In this document: piece after piece, positions 24,845 through 32,836 of the stretch | How positions within the stretch are numbered: the stretch's first letter is position 1 | Layout: each line of letters begins with the position of its first letter | Assembly (NCBI GenBank): GCA_021372355.1 | Contig: JAJFUQ010000208.1 | Coordinates: 88,284-152,283 of the forward strand | Length of the DNA: 64,000 bases | Direction: 5' to 3' | Origin: Nocardiaceae bacterium | GTDB lineage: Bacteria > Actinomycetota > Actinomycetes > Mycobacteriales > Mycobacteriaceae | Notes under the pieces: model-generated | The model's database searches: none | Told to the model about the DNA's origin: nothing | The model's input: only the letters and a program-made list of their open reading frames with translations | Made by a program: the position numbers and the translations under genes

Positions 24845-25601
24845 GCCCGAACTGACCCAGCAGCGATCCCGCCACGTCGAAGTACGCCTGCGCACCCTTG
24901 TTCTTCCGTCCCGCGAGGACGGTCGCACCAGACGCGCTGGCCTCTGCGAATCGCACCGTGCGCGGGATCGGTGGCGTCAGGACGGGCAGTCCGTAGCGAT
25001 CGGTCACGTCCGCGAGTACGTCACGCGTGTGCAGCGAGCGGGCGTCATACAGCGTCGGAAGCGCACCGAGGATCTTGAGATCCGGGTTGGTGATCTCCTT
25101 GACTTCGTTGACCGTCCGCATCAGCTGGCCGACGCCGCGGTGTGCCAGGGTCTCGCACTGCATCGGCACGAGCACGGCGTCCGCGGCGGTGAGGCCGTTG
25201 AGCGTCATGATGCCGAGCGACGGCGGGCAGTCGATGATGATGACGTCGAACTGGTCCTTGACCTTCGCGAGCGCGCGCTTGAGGCTGTATTCGCGGCCCG
25301 GACGCATGAGGAGCACCGCGTCCGCGCCGGCCAGGTCGATGGTCGCCGGCAGCAATGTGACGCCGTCCGCGGTGTCGAGGAGAACCTCCTTGGCTTCCAC
25401 ACCAGCCGTCAGCACGTCGTGTACGGACTTCGTGATTCGATCGGGGTTATGTCCGAGGGAGAAGGTCAAGCATCCCTGCGGATCGAGGTCGACGACCAGG
25501 ACGCGCTGGCCGTGCGCGACAAACGCCGCACCGAGAGACGCCACCGTGGTGGTCTTGGCGACTCCGCCTTTTTGATTTGCGACAGCAAGTACCGTGGTCA
25601 C
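24825..25601 (-). CDS. ParA/Soj-family ATPase (Rv3213c homolog)
   Basis: This 258-residue cytoplasmic Walker-type ATPase has the deviant Walker A KGGVAKTT (residues 11-18), VVDLDPQG, DVIIIDCPPSLG and VPMQCETLAHRGVGQL. It lacks an N-terminal DNA-binding extension and no parB is adjacent, so it is an orphan ParA rather than the main chromosome partition pair. The GTG at 25601 begins the conserved sequence; an upstream in-frame extension is unlikely. The homolog holds the same place in mycobacteria next to gpm2. Its 3' end overlaps the kinase-DUF4173 gene by 20 bases. Confidence 0.92.
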   Translation of the reverse strand: MTTVLAVANQKGGVAKTTTVASLGAAFVAHGQRVLVVDLDPQGCLTFSLGHNPDRITKSVHDVLTAGVEAKEVLLDTADGVTLLPATIDLAGADAVLLMRPGREYSLKRALAKVKDQFDVIIIDCPPSLGIMTLNGLTAADAVLVPMQCETLAHRGVGQLMRTVNEVKEITNPDLKILGALPTLYDARSLHTRDVLADVTDRYGLPVLTPPIPRTVRFAEASASGATVLAGRKNKGAQAYFDVAGSLLGQFGLTSTAK

Positions 25602-25752
25602 GGGCTTGATCTTCGCGCAGATGAGCGACACATGCGATGACCGTCACACTGCGTGTCCGCCTCGTTAGACACTTCTGAACCAAATATTTCACGAAAGTGG
25701 TCTTCCGGGCAAAGGCCCACTACACGCCGTCATCGACCGGCATCATTGGCGC

Positions 25753-26349
25753 ATGGCGCGTTCGAAACCCCGATTGATCCTTTTACGCCACGGCGAAACC
25801 GAGTGGTCGAAGTCCGGACAACACACCGGGCGCACCGACCTGCCGCTCACCGCTGAGGGCATCGAACAGGCCCGTGCCACGGGACTCGCAGTGAGCAAGC
25901 TGAACCTGCACAACCCGATCGTGTTCACCAGTCCTCGGCAGCGCGCAATCGTGACTGCCGAACTCGCCGGCCTGGTCCCGGACCACACGACGGAACTGCT
26001 CGCCGAATGGGATTACGGCGACTATGAAGGCATCACCACCAAGGAGATTCGCAAGACCGTTCCGGGTTGGACGGTGTGGACCCACCCGTGCCCGGGCGGC
26101 GAAACCCACGAGGAGGTGGCGGCTCGGGCGGATGATGCCCTGACGTTGTTCGAGCCGATGATGGAGGAACGGGACGTCGTGCTCGTCGGCCACGGTCACT
26201 TCTCGCGCGTTCTCGTCGCACGCTGGACCGGAATGCCGCCCGCTGGGGGCGTCGCCTTTGCCATGTCACCCGCGGGTTGCACGATCCTGGGCTACGAGCG
26301 GAAGTCGCGCCAGATCCACACCCTCAACGCAATCTTCTACGGTCACTAG
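25753..26349 (+). CDS. gpm2: Histidine phosphatase/phosphoglycerate mutase-like protein (Gpm2)
   Basis: This 198-residue histidine phosphatase-superfamily enzyme has the LRHGE motif with nucleophile H13 and a second catalytic histidine in LVGHGHFSR. The length is shorter than true dPGM. The M. tuberculosis homolog Rv3214 is known to act as a phosphatase rather than a mutase. Its substrate is uncertain. The stop codon overlaps the stop of the converging membrane protein gene (26346-26349). Confidence 0.9.
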   Translation: MARSKPRLILLRHGETEWSKSGQHTGRTDLPLTAEGIEQARATGLAVSKLNLHNPIVFTSPRQRAIVTAELAGLVPDHTTELLAEWDYGDYEGITTKEIRKTVPGWTVWTHPCPGGETHEEVAARADDALTLFEPMMEERDVVLVGHGHFSRVLVARWTGMPPAGGVAFAMSPAGCTILGYERKSRQIHTLNAIFYGH

Positions 26350-26756
26350 ATCTCGGCAGCCCAACGGGTCGACGCCGGCAGGAACAGCAGGACGAGTGTG
26401 GCTGCGGCGGCGAGCCCCAACGGAATGCCGTACAGCAGCTGCTGTGACGAGATGACCATCCACGCGACCGGCAACACCACGATCTGGCTGACCACGGCGA
26501 TTCCTCGGCCCCACCGATGACCGAGGAGCAGCGCTACCCCGGCCGCCGCGACGCCGCCCCCGAGGACGATGAACCACACTGCCTCGGCAACCCCGTTCGC
26601 GATCGTCTGATCAGCACCGAACGCGGCACGAAGGACGAGCACCAACGCGAGGACGACGCCGACGACTCCCTCGAGCGCAACGAGTCCGCCGGCCACCTTG
26701 ACGGTGTTCGGCGTCGACGTCACGACGGAATCGGTGAGTTCACGATCATCTGGCAC
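26346..26756 (-). CDS. Four-span integral membrane protein (Rv3217c-like)
   Basis: This 136-residue protein has four hydrophobic helices (about residues 20-42, 55-78, 84-101 and 109-126) and a short polar N-terminus. It has no catalytic motif, and the fold resembles small DoxX/DUF-type membrane proteins only loosely. The start is a GTG at 26756. The position between gpm2 and the lipid kinase matches Rv3217c of M. tuberculosis. Function unknown. Confidence 0.75.
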   Translation of the reverse strand: MPDDRELTDSVVTSTPNTVKVAGGLVALEGVVGVVLALVLVLRAAFGADQTIANGVAEAVWFIVLGGGVAAAGVALLLGHRWGRGIAVVSQIVVLPVAWMVISSQQLLYGIPLGLAAAATLVLLFLPASTRWAAEI

Positions 26757-26822
26757 GACTCAAGGGTAATAGCGTCGATCCGGAGCGCAGCGCTCGAAGC
26801 GACCAAACCGCGCTGCTGACGC

Positions 26823-26828
26823 TAGGCT
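26823..26828 (+). promoter_or_regulatory. -10 element TAGGCT of the lipid kinase gene
   Basis: TAGGCT ends eight bases before the GTG at 26837, the same arrangement as at fbiA. There is no ribosome binding site, so the transcript is probably leaderless. Confidence 0.5.
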
Positions 26829-26836
26829 GATGCCCC

Positions 26837-27790
26837 GTGCGCGCTCTGCTGATCGTCAACCCCTTCGCGACCACGACCGTGGCGAAGTGCGGTGAAATCC
26901 TGGCGCACGCCTTCGGCGACAAGGTCCACTTCGAGGTCCGCACGACCTCCCACCGCGGGCACGCCTCAGAGATCGCGGCGGAGGCGGCGAAGGCAGGCAT
27001 CGACCTCGTTGTCGTCCATGGCGGTGACGGCACGATCAACGAAGTCATCAACGGTCTGGTGCCCGCCCCGGTCGACGGCAAAGTCCCGCCCACTTCGATC
27101 CCCAAACTCGCGATCATGCCCGGCGGCTCGGCCAACGTGTTCGCCCGCTCGCTCGGCATCCCGAGTTCACCCGCGAAGGCCGCACAACAGCTGGCGCAGC
27201 TGCTCGCGGCCGGCCAAGACCGTCGGGTGGGCCTCGGCTGGGCCGAGACGCAGTGGTTCACGTTCGCGGCCGGACTCGGATTCGACGCCGCGGTCTGCGA
27301 ACTCATCGACGAACAGCGCGCCCACGGAAAGTCCGCGAATCCGCTTCGCTACGTCCGAACCGCGTTCCGAGCGTTCTTCGCCTCCGACCGCGAGAAGCCC
27401 GCGCTGACCGTCTACCGGCCGGGCCATCCGCCCGCGCAGGACCTGTTCTTCGCATTCATCTCCAACACCTCGCCGTGGACGTACTTCGGGCTGCTGCCGG
27501 TCCACACCAACGCCAAGACGCGCATCGAGGGCGGGCTGGGCGTCTTTGCGCTCCGGACGATGGATCTGTTCCCGATTCTCGCGACGGCGGGGCAGATGCT
27601 CGCGCTTCCAGGCGGCCCGGCGACGAAACAGATCCTGCGTGACGACAACGTGGACAGTGTTCGCCTGTCGTCCACTCGGCCGTTGCCGTACCAACTCGAC
27701 GGGGACTTCATCGATAACCGCACCGAAATCGAGTTTTTTGCGGTCCCCGACACACTGACGGTGGTGGCTCCACCCAAAGCCGCAGGTTAG
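26837..27790 (+). CDS. Diacylglycerol kinase-like lipid kinase (Rv3218 homolog)
   Basis: This 317-residue DAGK catalytic-domain protein has an N-terminal LLIVNPFA strand, the nucleotide motif GGDGT at residues 62-66, and PGGSANVFARSLGIP. It probably phosphorylates diacylglycerol or a related lipid at the inner membrane. The second domain (IEGGLGVFALRTMDLFPILA) is of the usual DgkB/YegS type. It stands alone, between a membrane protein gene and whiB1. Confidence 0.9.
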   Translation: MRALLIVNPFATTTVAKCGEILAHAFGDKVHFEVRTTSHRGHASEIAAEAAKAGIDLVVVHGGDGTINEVINGLVPAPVDGKVPPTSIPKLAIMPGGSANVFARSLGIPSSPAKAAQQLAQLLAAGQDRRVGLGWAETQWFTFAAGLGFDAAVCELIDEQRAHGKSANPLRYVRTAFRAFFASDREKPALTVYRPGHPPAQDLFFAFISNTSPWTYFGLLPVHTNAKTRIEGGLGVFALRTMDLFPILATAGQMLALPGGPATKQILRDDNVDSVRLSSTRPLPYQLDGDFIDNRTEIEFFAVPDTLTVVAPPKAAG

Positions 27791-27811
27791 AGCGTCGCCG
27801 TTATCATTTTG

Positions 27812-27824
27812 TAGGCAAACCTAA
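27812..27824. promoter_or_regulatory. IdeR/DtxR-like half-site upstream of whiB1
   Basis: TAGGCAAACCTAA matches 12 of 13 bases of the right part of the IdeR/DtxR consensus (TAGGCTAACCTAA), but the left six bases of the 19-base box are poorly matched. It lies about 200 bases upstream of whiB1 and 3 bases before a CRP-like site. A weak or half-occupied iron-regulator site is possible; chance is not excluded. Confidence 0.35.
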
Positions 27825-27827
27825 CTT

Positions 27828-27843
27828 AGTGAGCTTCTTCACC
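27828..27843. promoter_or_regulatory. CRP/Cmr-like site upstream of whiB1
   Basis: AGTGA-n6-TCACC contains the fully symmetric core GTGA-n6-TCAC of the mycobacterial CRP consensus TGTGA-n6-TCACA. In M. tuberculosis whiB1 transcription is controlled by CRP (Rv3676) through a site that also begins AGTGA, so position and sequence agree. The distance to the start codon (about 180 bases) implies a long leader. Confidence 0.6.
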
Positions 27844-28019
27844 TCGCGCCGTTTTCCTCTTGACTTCTCCCTGGTTCGTGAAAGCATTCACAAGCAACCG
27901 CGTGGAAACGTGGGCTAACCAGGATGTAAACAAACACCCTCTAGCCCCATCCACACGATGAACGACAAACCCTCGTCGCATAAGGCTGGCGCCCGCGCGC
28001 GCAAATAAGGAGCATTTGG

Positions 28020-28274
28020 ATGGACTGGCGTCACAAAGCAATCTGTCGCGACGAAGACCCCGAGCTGTTCTTCCCGGTTGGAACCTCGGGTCCGGCGATC
28101 GCGCAGATCGCCGAGGCGAAGCTGGTGTGCAACCGCTGCCCCGTGACCGCTGAGTGCCTCTCGTGGGCCCTCAAGTCGGGTCAGGATGCAGGTGTTTGGG
28201 GCGGCATGAGCGAGGACGAGCGTCGCGCTCTCAAGCGTCGCACCTCCCGCACCCGGGCACGCAGCACCGTCTAA
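28020..28274 (+). CDS. whiB1: WhiB1 iron-sulfur transcription factor
   Basis: This 84-residue Wbl protein has cluster ligands C9, C37, C40 and C46, the G-V-W-G-G turn at 58-62 and a basic tail (RRALKRRTSRTRARS) for DNA binding. It binds an O2-stable, NO-sensitive [4Fe-4S] cluster and the SigA region 4 surface; it is essential in mycobacteria. AAGGAG lies seven bases before the ATG. The upstream 229 bases hold a CRP-like palindrome and an IdeR-like half-site. A strong hairpin terminator follows. Confidence 0.97.
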   Translation: MDWRHKAICRDEDPELFFPVGTSGPAIAQIAEAKLVCNRCPVTAECLSWALKSGQDAGVWGGMSEDERRALKRRTSRTRARSTV

Positions 28275-28283
28275 CTGACGACA

Positions 28284-28328
28284 AACAGAAGAGCTCGGCA
28301 CTCGGATGAAGTGCCGGGCTCTTCTGTT
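28284..28328. terminator. Terminator between whiB1 and pdtaS
   Basis: Nineteen-base arms (28284-28302 and 28310-28328) pair with one G-T wobble around a 7-base loop. It lies nine bases after the whiB1 stop and 28 bases beyond the pdtaS stop, so it serves both converging genes. Confidence 0.9.
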
Positions 28329-28356
28329 GTGTCTGGAGGTCTGTCGCGCCTGGAGG

Positions 28357-29850
28357 CTACCGCCCCGAGCGTCGGCCCAACGGCACCCGCACGACGGCAT
28401 CCGTTCCGCCGTCTTCGGCCGGATGCAGGCCGATCGACCCGCCGAGTTCGGCGGTCACCAGCGTGCGAACGATTTGGAGTCCGAGTCGGTCCGAGCGCTC
28501 CAAGCTGAATCCCACCGGCAAGCCGCGGCCGTCGTCATGCACGACGACGTCGAGCCACCGCGCCGAACGTTCCGCACGCATCGTCACGGTGCCGGTCACG
28601 CCCGGTTCGAAAGCATGCTCGATCGCGTTCTGAACGAGTTCGGTCAACACCATGACCAACGGGGTCGCGCGCTCCGCGCTGAACACGCCGAGGCTGCCGA
28701 GTCGTCGGATCTTGACGGGGGTACTGACCGTCGCGACGTCGGACATCATCGGGACGAGTCGATCGACGACCTCGTCGAGGTTGACGTCTTCGTCCACGGA
28801 CATCGACAAGACGTCGTGGACCGCGGCAATCGACTGAACGCGAGCGACGGACTCAGCGAGCGCCACGCGCGCTTCTTCGTTCTCGGTGCGCCGGGCCTGA
28901 AGTCGAAGCAAGGCCGCCACCGTCTGGAGATTGTTCTTCACCCGGTGGTGGATCTCGCGGATCGTGGCGTCCTTCGACAACAGGGCGCGGTCACGTCGCT
29001 TGACCTCGGTGACGTCACGGACGAGTACGGCGGCACCAGCCGGTTCTTCCGCGAGCCGAAGAACGAGCGTCCGCAGCAGAACCGTCGCACCGTGCGCGTC
29101 CACTTCCATCCGGCGGCCGGTGCGGCCGGCGAGGGCAGCGCGAATGTCGTTGGCGACTTCCTGGGCGTCGAACGGGTCGGTCACCAGCGCTCGGGTCAGC
29201 GCGGCAAGATCCTGACCGGTCAGGTCGCTCGTGAATCCCATTCGGTGATAAGCAGACTGAGCGTTCGGGCTCGCGTAGCTGACCAGTCCGTCGTCGTCGA
29301 GACGGATGAAACCGTCGCCCGGACGGGGGCTGGAGTGCGTCGCGGCCCGGTCCTCCGGCGTCGGGAACGTGCCCTCGCCGATCATCTGACACAAGTCGTC
29401 GGCACACCGCAGGTACGCAGATTCGAGCGGGCTGTTCATGCGGCCGCGGACGATCGCGGAGTCGCGACTGATCACCGCGATGACGTCACCGTCGCATCGG
29501 ACCGGGATCGCGATGCAGGTCGTGCAGTCTTGGCAGCGCTTGCAATCGGCGCCGAGAAACTCGACTTCGTGACTCACCAATGCGCGAATGACGTGCGGAT
29601 GCTCGCTCGAGTGGGCGATCGAACCGACCGCGTCTTCCGGGATCACGGTCGGTGCGGTGGTAGGCCGACATTGAGCGACACACACGACGTCACTGCCCGC
29701 CGTCACCGGACCCACGCCGACCCACAACAGCAAGTCGGCGAATGCCAGGTCAGCGAGGAGCTGCCAGTCGCCGACGACGCGTTGAAGGTGGTCAACGGCC
29801 TTACCCGGTAGGTCAGTGTGTTCGGCGAGGAGCTCACTCAGTGTCGCCAT
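28357..29850 (-). CDS. pdtaS: Soluble sensor histidine kinase PdtaS
   Basis: This 497-residue kinase has no membrane segment. The order is an N-terminal GAF domain with a cysteine-bearing loop (CKRCQDCTTC, about residues 101-110), a PAS domain (about 175-275), a HisKA_2 dimer domain with phospho-acceptor in EIHHRVKNNLQ, and an HWE-like ATPase domain ending DRLGLQIVRTLVTAELGG. Mtb PdtaS (Rv3220c) signals to the RNA-binding antiterminator PdtaR, which is encoded elsewhere, and the GAF cysteines are implicated in metal/NO sensing. GAGGGAG precedes the ATG. It converges with whiB1 and is divergent from the bL37 gene. Confidence 0.95.
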   Translation of the reverse strand: MATLSELLAEHTDLPGKAVDHLQRVVGDWQLLADLAFADLLLWVGVGPVTAGSDVVCVAQCRPTTAPTVIPEDAVGSIAHSSEHPHVIRALVSHEVEFLGADCKRCQDCTTCIAIPVRCDGDVIAVISRDSAIVRGRMNSPLESAYLRCADDLCQMIGEGTFPTPEDRAATHSSPRPGDGFIRLDDDGLVSYASPNAQSAYHRMGFTSDLTGQDLAALTRALVTDPFDAQEVANDIRAALAGRTGRRMEVDAHGATVLLRTLVLRLAEEPAGAAVLVRDVTEVKRRDRALLSKDATIREIHHRVKNNLQTVAALLRLQARRTENEEARVALAESVARVQSIAAVHDVLSMSVDEDVNLDEVVDRLVPMMSDVATVSTPVKIRRLGSLGVFSAERATPLVMVLTELVQNAIEHAFEPGVTGTVTMRAERSARWLDVVVHDDGRGLPVGFSLERSDRLGLQIVRTLVTAELGGSIGLHPAEDGGTDAVVRVPLGRRSGR

Positions 29851-30011
29851 CCGCGCTCCCTCTTCTTACGCAAAACTGCTCGCGACGCTCGAGCCGCTGG
29901 CGCCTAGAACACTAACCGAACGGGGCGACAAGATGGCCGATGCCGGTCCAGCCAACCACACATGAAAAGATGGTGTGCAACGCAGGTAGACCGAGACGCG
30001 AGGAGGACCTC

Positions 30012-30086
30012 ATGGGCAAGCGTGGCCGCAAGAAGAAGGCACGTAAGGGAAACGCAGCCAACCACGGCAAGCGACCAAACAGCTAA
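30012..30086 (+). CDS. Ribosomal protein bL37 (24 residues)
   Basis: A 24-codon gene encodes a highly basic peptide beginning MGKRGRKKKARK and ending NHGKRPNS. This matches the actinobacterial large-subunit protein bL37 first seen in mycobacterial ribosome structures, both in length and in the conserved GRKK and ANHGKRP segments. AGGAGG lies five bases before the ATG and a good intrinsic terminator follows within ten bases, so the transcription unit is complete. It is easily missed because of its size. It is oriented opposite to both neighbours, pdtaS and rshA. Confidence 0.88.
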   Translation: MGKRGRKKKARKGNAANHGKRPNS

Positions 30087-30095
30087 GACATCAAG

Positions 30096-30131
30096 ACGCC
30101 GGCCTCCCCTTGGGAGACCGGCGTTTTTCTT
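30096..30131 (+). terminator. Intrinsic terminator of the bL37 gene
   Basis: ACGCCGG-C-CTC (30096-30106) pairs with GAG-A-CCGGCGT (30114-30124) with one mismatch, followed by TTTTTCT. It also separates this gene from the converging rshA. Confidence 0.9.
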
Positions 30132-30140
30132 TGCAAGAAT

Positions 30141-30404
30141 TCAGCTTTCGCCGCGAATGGTCAGCGACCGGATGTTGATCTGAAGTCGGGCACGCAAACC
30201 TTCCGGCGCGCGCTCACCACCGCACTTGCGTCCGATCAGGCGTTTGACCTGCTCTTCGATTCCGTACGCCTCGAGGCACGGCCCGCAATGATCCATGTGA
30301 TGCCGAAGCGTGTCGCGAATGGACTCGCTGCACTCGTTGTCGAGCAATTGCGAGATGTCGGCCAGGACCGCAGCACAGTCGATGTCATCGTGGTCGCCGC
30401 TCAT
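30141..30404 (-). CDS. rshA: Zinc-associated anti-sigma factor RshA
   Basis: This 87-residue ZAS protein has the redox switch H36-x3-C40-x2-C43 and an additional C10. In the reduced state it binds SigH; oxidation of the cysteines releases the sigma factor. Its ATG overlaps the sigH stop (ATGA), the standard sigH-rshA coupling. The biotinylated-protein gene that lies between rshA and pdtaS in M. tuberculosis (TB7.3) is absent here. Confidence 0.96.
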   Translation of the reverse strand: MSGDHDDIDCAAVLADISQLLDNECSESIRDTLRHHMDHCGPCLEAYGIEEQVKRLIGRKCGGERAPEGLRARLQINIRSLTIRGES

Positions 30405-31057
30405 CGGGTTACTCCTTGCTCCGAGCGTCCGTGGAAGCCGCGCTCGCGCGCGACATCGGCGAGAAGTTCACGCAATTGTTTGCGGCCGCGGTGCAACCGC
30501 GACATGACGGTTCCGATCGGGGTTCCCATGATTTCGGCGATCTCCTTGTACGGGAATCCTTCGACGTCGGCGTAATACACCGCCATTCGGAATTCCTCCG
30601 GCAGTGCCTGCAACGCGGCCTTGATCTCCTCGTCGGGCAGGGCGTCGAGCGCCTCCACCTCAGCCGAACGCAGCCCTTGCGACGTGTGCTCCGCAGCAGC
30701 TGCGAGCTGCCAGTCAGTGATCTCGTCGGTCGGGTACTGGGCAGGCTGACGCTGCTTCTTCCGGTATGTGTTGATGTAGGTGTTGGTGAGGATGCGGTAG
30801 AGCCAGGCACGGAGGTTCGTGCCCTCGGTGAACGAGGCGAACGCCGAGTAGGCCTTCGCATACGTTTCCTGGACCAGATCTTCCGCATCAGCGGGGTTGC
30901 GCGTCATGCGCAGAGCCGCGCCATAGAGCTGATCGAGCAAAGGCAGAGCCTCGGTCTCGAACCGCGTGGCAAGATCTGCCGACGCACTCTTGGACGGACG
31001 ACCGGAATCGTCGACAGCGTCTTCTGGTTGCTCCGCAGGCTGCGCTCCGCTAGTCAA
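30401..31057 (-). CDS. sigH: Thiol/heat stress ECF sigma factor SigH (short form)
   Basis: This 218-residue ECF sigma factor has region 2 ([23 protein letters not shown]...[15 protein letters not shown]) and region 4 ([19 protein letters not shown]...[21 protein letters not shown]). The closest match is SigH of mycobacteria and SigR of Streptomyces. The start given is a TTG with GGAGGAAA seven bases upstream, giving the length of Mtb SigH. A second start, ATG at 31165 with GGGGAGG nine bases upstream, would add 36 in-frame residues (254 in total). A SigH-type promoter at 31227-31201 puts the RNA start just upstream of the longer form. Both products may be made. Confidence 0.95.
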   Translation of the reverse strand: MTSGAQPAEQPEDAVDDSGRPSKSASADLATRFETEALPLLDQLYGAALRMTRNPADAEDLVQETYAKAYSAFASFTEGTNLRAWLYRILTNTYINTYRKKQRQPAQYPTDEITDWQLAAAAEHTSQGLRSAEVEALDALPDEEIKAALQALPEEFRMAVYYADVEGFPYKEIAEIMGTPIGTVMSRLHRGRKQLRELLADVARERGFHGRSEQGVTR

Positions 31058-31152
31058 ACTATTTCCTCCGGTTGGCGTGGTCTTCAAATCTACTCGGACA
31101 ACCACACGCGGAATCACCGAAGGACGGCTTGCCGCCAACGTCGTCGCTGTCA

Positions 31153-31182
31153 TCACGCCCTGCATCGCGCTCCGCCTCCCCT
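31153..31182 (-). promoter_or_regulatory. Upstream start signals for a long SigH isoform
   Basis: On the minus strand GGGGAGG is followed nine bases later by ATG at 31165; a second in-frame ATG lies at 31153. The frame is open into sigH without a stop. With transcription starting near 31194 this is the first good ribosome binding site on the mRNA. Confidence 0.6.
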
Positions 31183-31200
31183 TCCGTGGACAGGTAGTGC

Positions 31201-31227
31201 AACGCCGCAATGTCCGACCCTGTTCCC
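31201..31227 (-). promoter_or_regulatory. SigH-dependent autoregulatory promoter of sigH
   Basis: GGGAAC (31227-31222) and GTT (31203-31201) are separated by exactly 18 bases on the minus strand, a perfect fit to the SigH/SigR consensus. It begins seven bases inside the gap after the SRAP gene stop, with the expected RNA start near 31194. Positive autoregulation of sigH/sigR is well known in mycobacteria and Streptomyces. Confidence 0.85.
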
Positions 31228-31233
31228 CGCCGT

Positions 31234-31992
31234 TCAGAAAAGTGTGTCGTGACCTGCGTCATCCGCCGGGAGCAGCAGGTCAGGCGAGTTGTTCTTCACG
31301 CTGTTGACCGCGGGCGAGACGTCCCGGATCTCGATCCGGGCGACCAACTCCGGGTCGATTCCGGCGACCAACCGCTTGTCCGGCCGCTGGTCCGGGTCGA
31401 GCCACGCGGCCCACTCCGATTCCGCGAGCAGCAGCGGCATCCGGTCGTGCACCGCGGTCAGCCCGTCGATGGCATCCGTCGTCAGGATCGTGCAGCTGAG
31501 TACGGGCTTGCCGGCACCGCCTCGCCATACCGACCACAGTCCCGCCGCATATAACCGACCGTCGTCCACGCGGTGCATGTAATGCGGGATTTTCTTGCCG
31601 GAATTCGAAACGGTCCATTCGTACCAACCGTCCATCGGAACCAGACATCGACGCGAAGTAAACGAATCCCGAAATGCGGCAGTTGTCGCGGCCGCTTCCG
31701 CACGTGCATTGAACAACGGTTTTCCGCGTTCGGGAACGCCCGGAGACGACTCCTTGGTCCAGTGCGGAATCAGCCCCCAACGCATTCGCCGAATCCGGCG
31801 CGAGGCCGGATCGTCCGGATGGTCGTGATCGTGCCGATCGACGATCGTGAGGACCTTCGTCGTCGGCGCAACGTTGTAGTTGGGCCCAGATTCGACGTCG
31901 AGGAGCTCTTCGGACGGGTCCGTCTCGTCGATCGCGCCGAGTTCGGCAGCCAAATCCGCAGGTCCGACCGTTGTTGCATACCGTCCGCACAC
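31234..31992 (-). CDS. SOS response-associated peptidase (SRAP/YedK/HMCES family)
   Basis: This 252-residue protein shields abasic sites in single-stranded DNA by a covalent bond from its N-terminal cysteine (C2 after Met removal). The family's active-site elements are visible: MCGRYA, FNARAE, MDGWYEW and the late histidine in VHDRMP. It is of normal length. The GTG start has no clear ribosome binding site. The same gene (Rv3226c) lies beside sigH and aroA in mycobacteria. Confidence 0.94.
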   Translation of the reverse strand: MCGRYATTVGPADLAAELGAIDETDPSEELLDVESGPNYNVAPTTKVLTIVDRHDHDHPDDPASRRIRRMRWGLIPHWTKESSPGVPERGKPLFNARAEAAATTAAFRDSFTSRRCLVPMDGWYEWTVSNSGKKIPHYMHRVDDGRLYAAGLWSVWRGGAGKPVLSCTILTTDAIDGLTAVHDRMPLLLAESEWAAWLDPDQRPDKRLVAGIDPELVARIEIRDVSPAVNSVKNNSPDLLLPADDAGHDTLF

Positions 31993-32184
31993 GCCTCAAT
32001 CGTGCCATGTTCACTACCGGACGGCTGTGACGTATCCCACTGAACTCGTGTAACCAGTGATAAAGCTGTTATCAACTTGTGAGAATTGTGATCATTCCGC
32101 GACATATCTCGACGCGGTTGCGAGATGATCATGAAACGATCAAACGACTTCGAGTTCAACGGGCTCGATGAAGGGCGGTTCACA

Positions 32185-32715
32185 ATGTTTGCCTCAGTTC
32201 TTCGCGTCAATTCCCGTCGTGCGCTTGCCGCTGCCGGAGCATGCGTCGCGGTCGCAACTGGAGCTCTTCTGGCCCCTGGTCAGGCCTTGGGTGACACGCC
32301 ATTCGATATGGATTCCTTCATGTCATCGGCTGGCGGAAACCAATTGAAGGTTGTCTCCCTCACCAACGACGAGCGCGCCAAAGCCGGCTGCGGAGCGTTG
32401 GCGACCAACACGAATCTCAACGTCGTCGCTCAGGAGCACGCGAGCGACATGGCTGTGAACAACTACTTCAGCCACAACTCCCAGAACGGTGACACTCCGT
32501 TCGACCGCATGCGCGCGGCCGGCGCCTCCGGTTCGGGCTATATGGCCGAGAACATCGCGTGGGGTCAGACCTCGCCGGAGCAGGTTGTTCAGGCCTGGAT
32601 GAACAGCGCCGGCCACCGCAAGAACATCCTGAACTGCAACCTCAAGCGCATCGGCATCGGTTATGCCGTCGGACCGGGCGGCAAGACTTACTGGGTTCAG
32701 GACTTCAACGGCTAG
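32185..32715 (+). CDS. Secreted CAP-domain (SCP/PR1-like) protein
   Basis: From the ATG at 32185 the protein has 176 residues: a signal peptide (RRALAAAGACVAVATGALL...GQALG) and one CAP domain with the conserved segments EHASDMAVNNYFSHNS, GYMAENIAWG and AWMNSAGHRKNIL. Two cysteines in the domain could form a disulfide. I prefer this start because the 20 residues encoded upstream are charged and would spoil the signal sequence. The bacterial CAP function (lipid binding or peptidase) is not settled. It is divergent from the SRAP gene across 192 bases that hold a 6-base stem (ATCTCG/CGAGAT, 32106-32126). Confidence 0.9.
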   Translation: MFASVLRVNSRRALAAAGACVAVATGALLAPGQALGDTPFDMDSFMSSAGGNQLKVVSLTNDERAKAGCGALATNTNLNVVAQEHASDMAVNNYFSHNSQNGDTPFDRMRAAGASGSGYMAENIAWGQTSPEQVVQAWMNSAGHRKNILNCNLKRIGIGYAVGPGGKTYWVQDFNG

Positions 32716-32836
32716 CGCATGGAGGAGCACCCGAGCATCGCAGCGAGGAGCGGAAGGTGCGACGGTGCGCTCATCGAGCACAGTCAAGGACCTCTCCTCG
32801 GTTGATTAGTTGTGCCAGTCACGCAAGGATCGGTGC

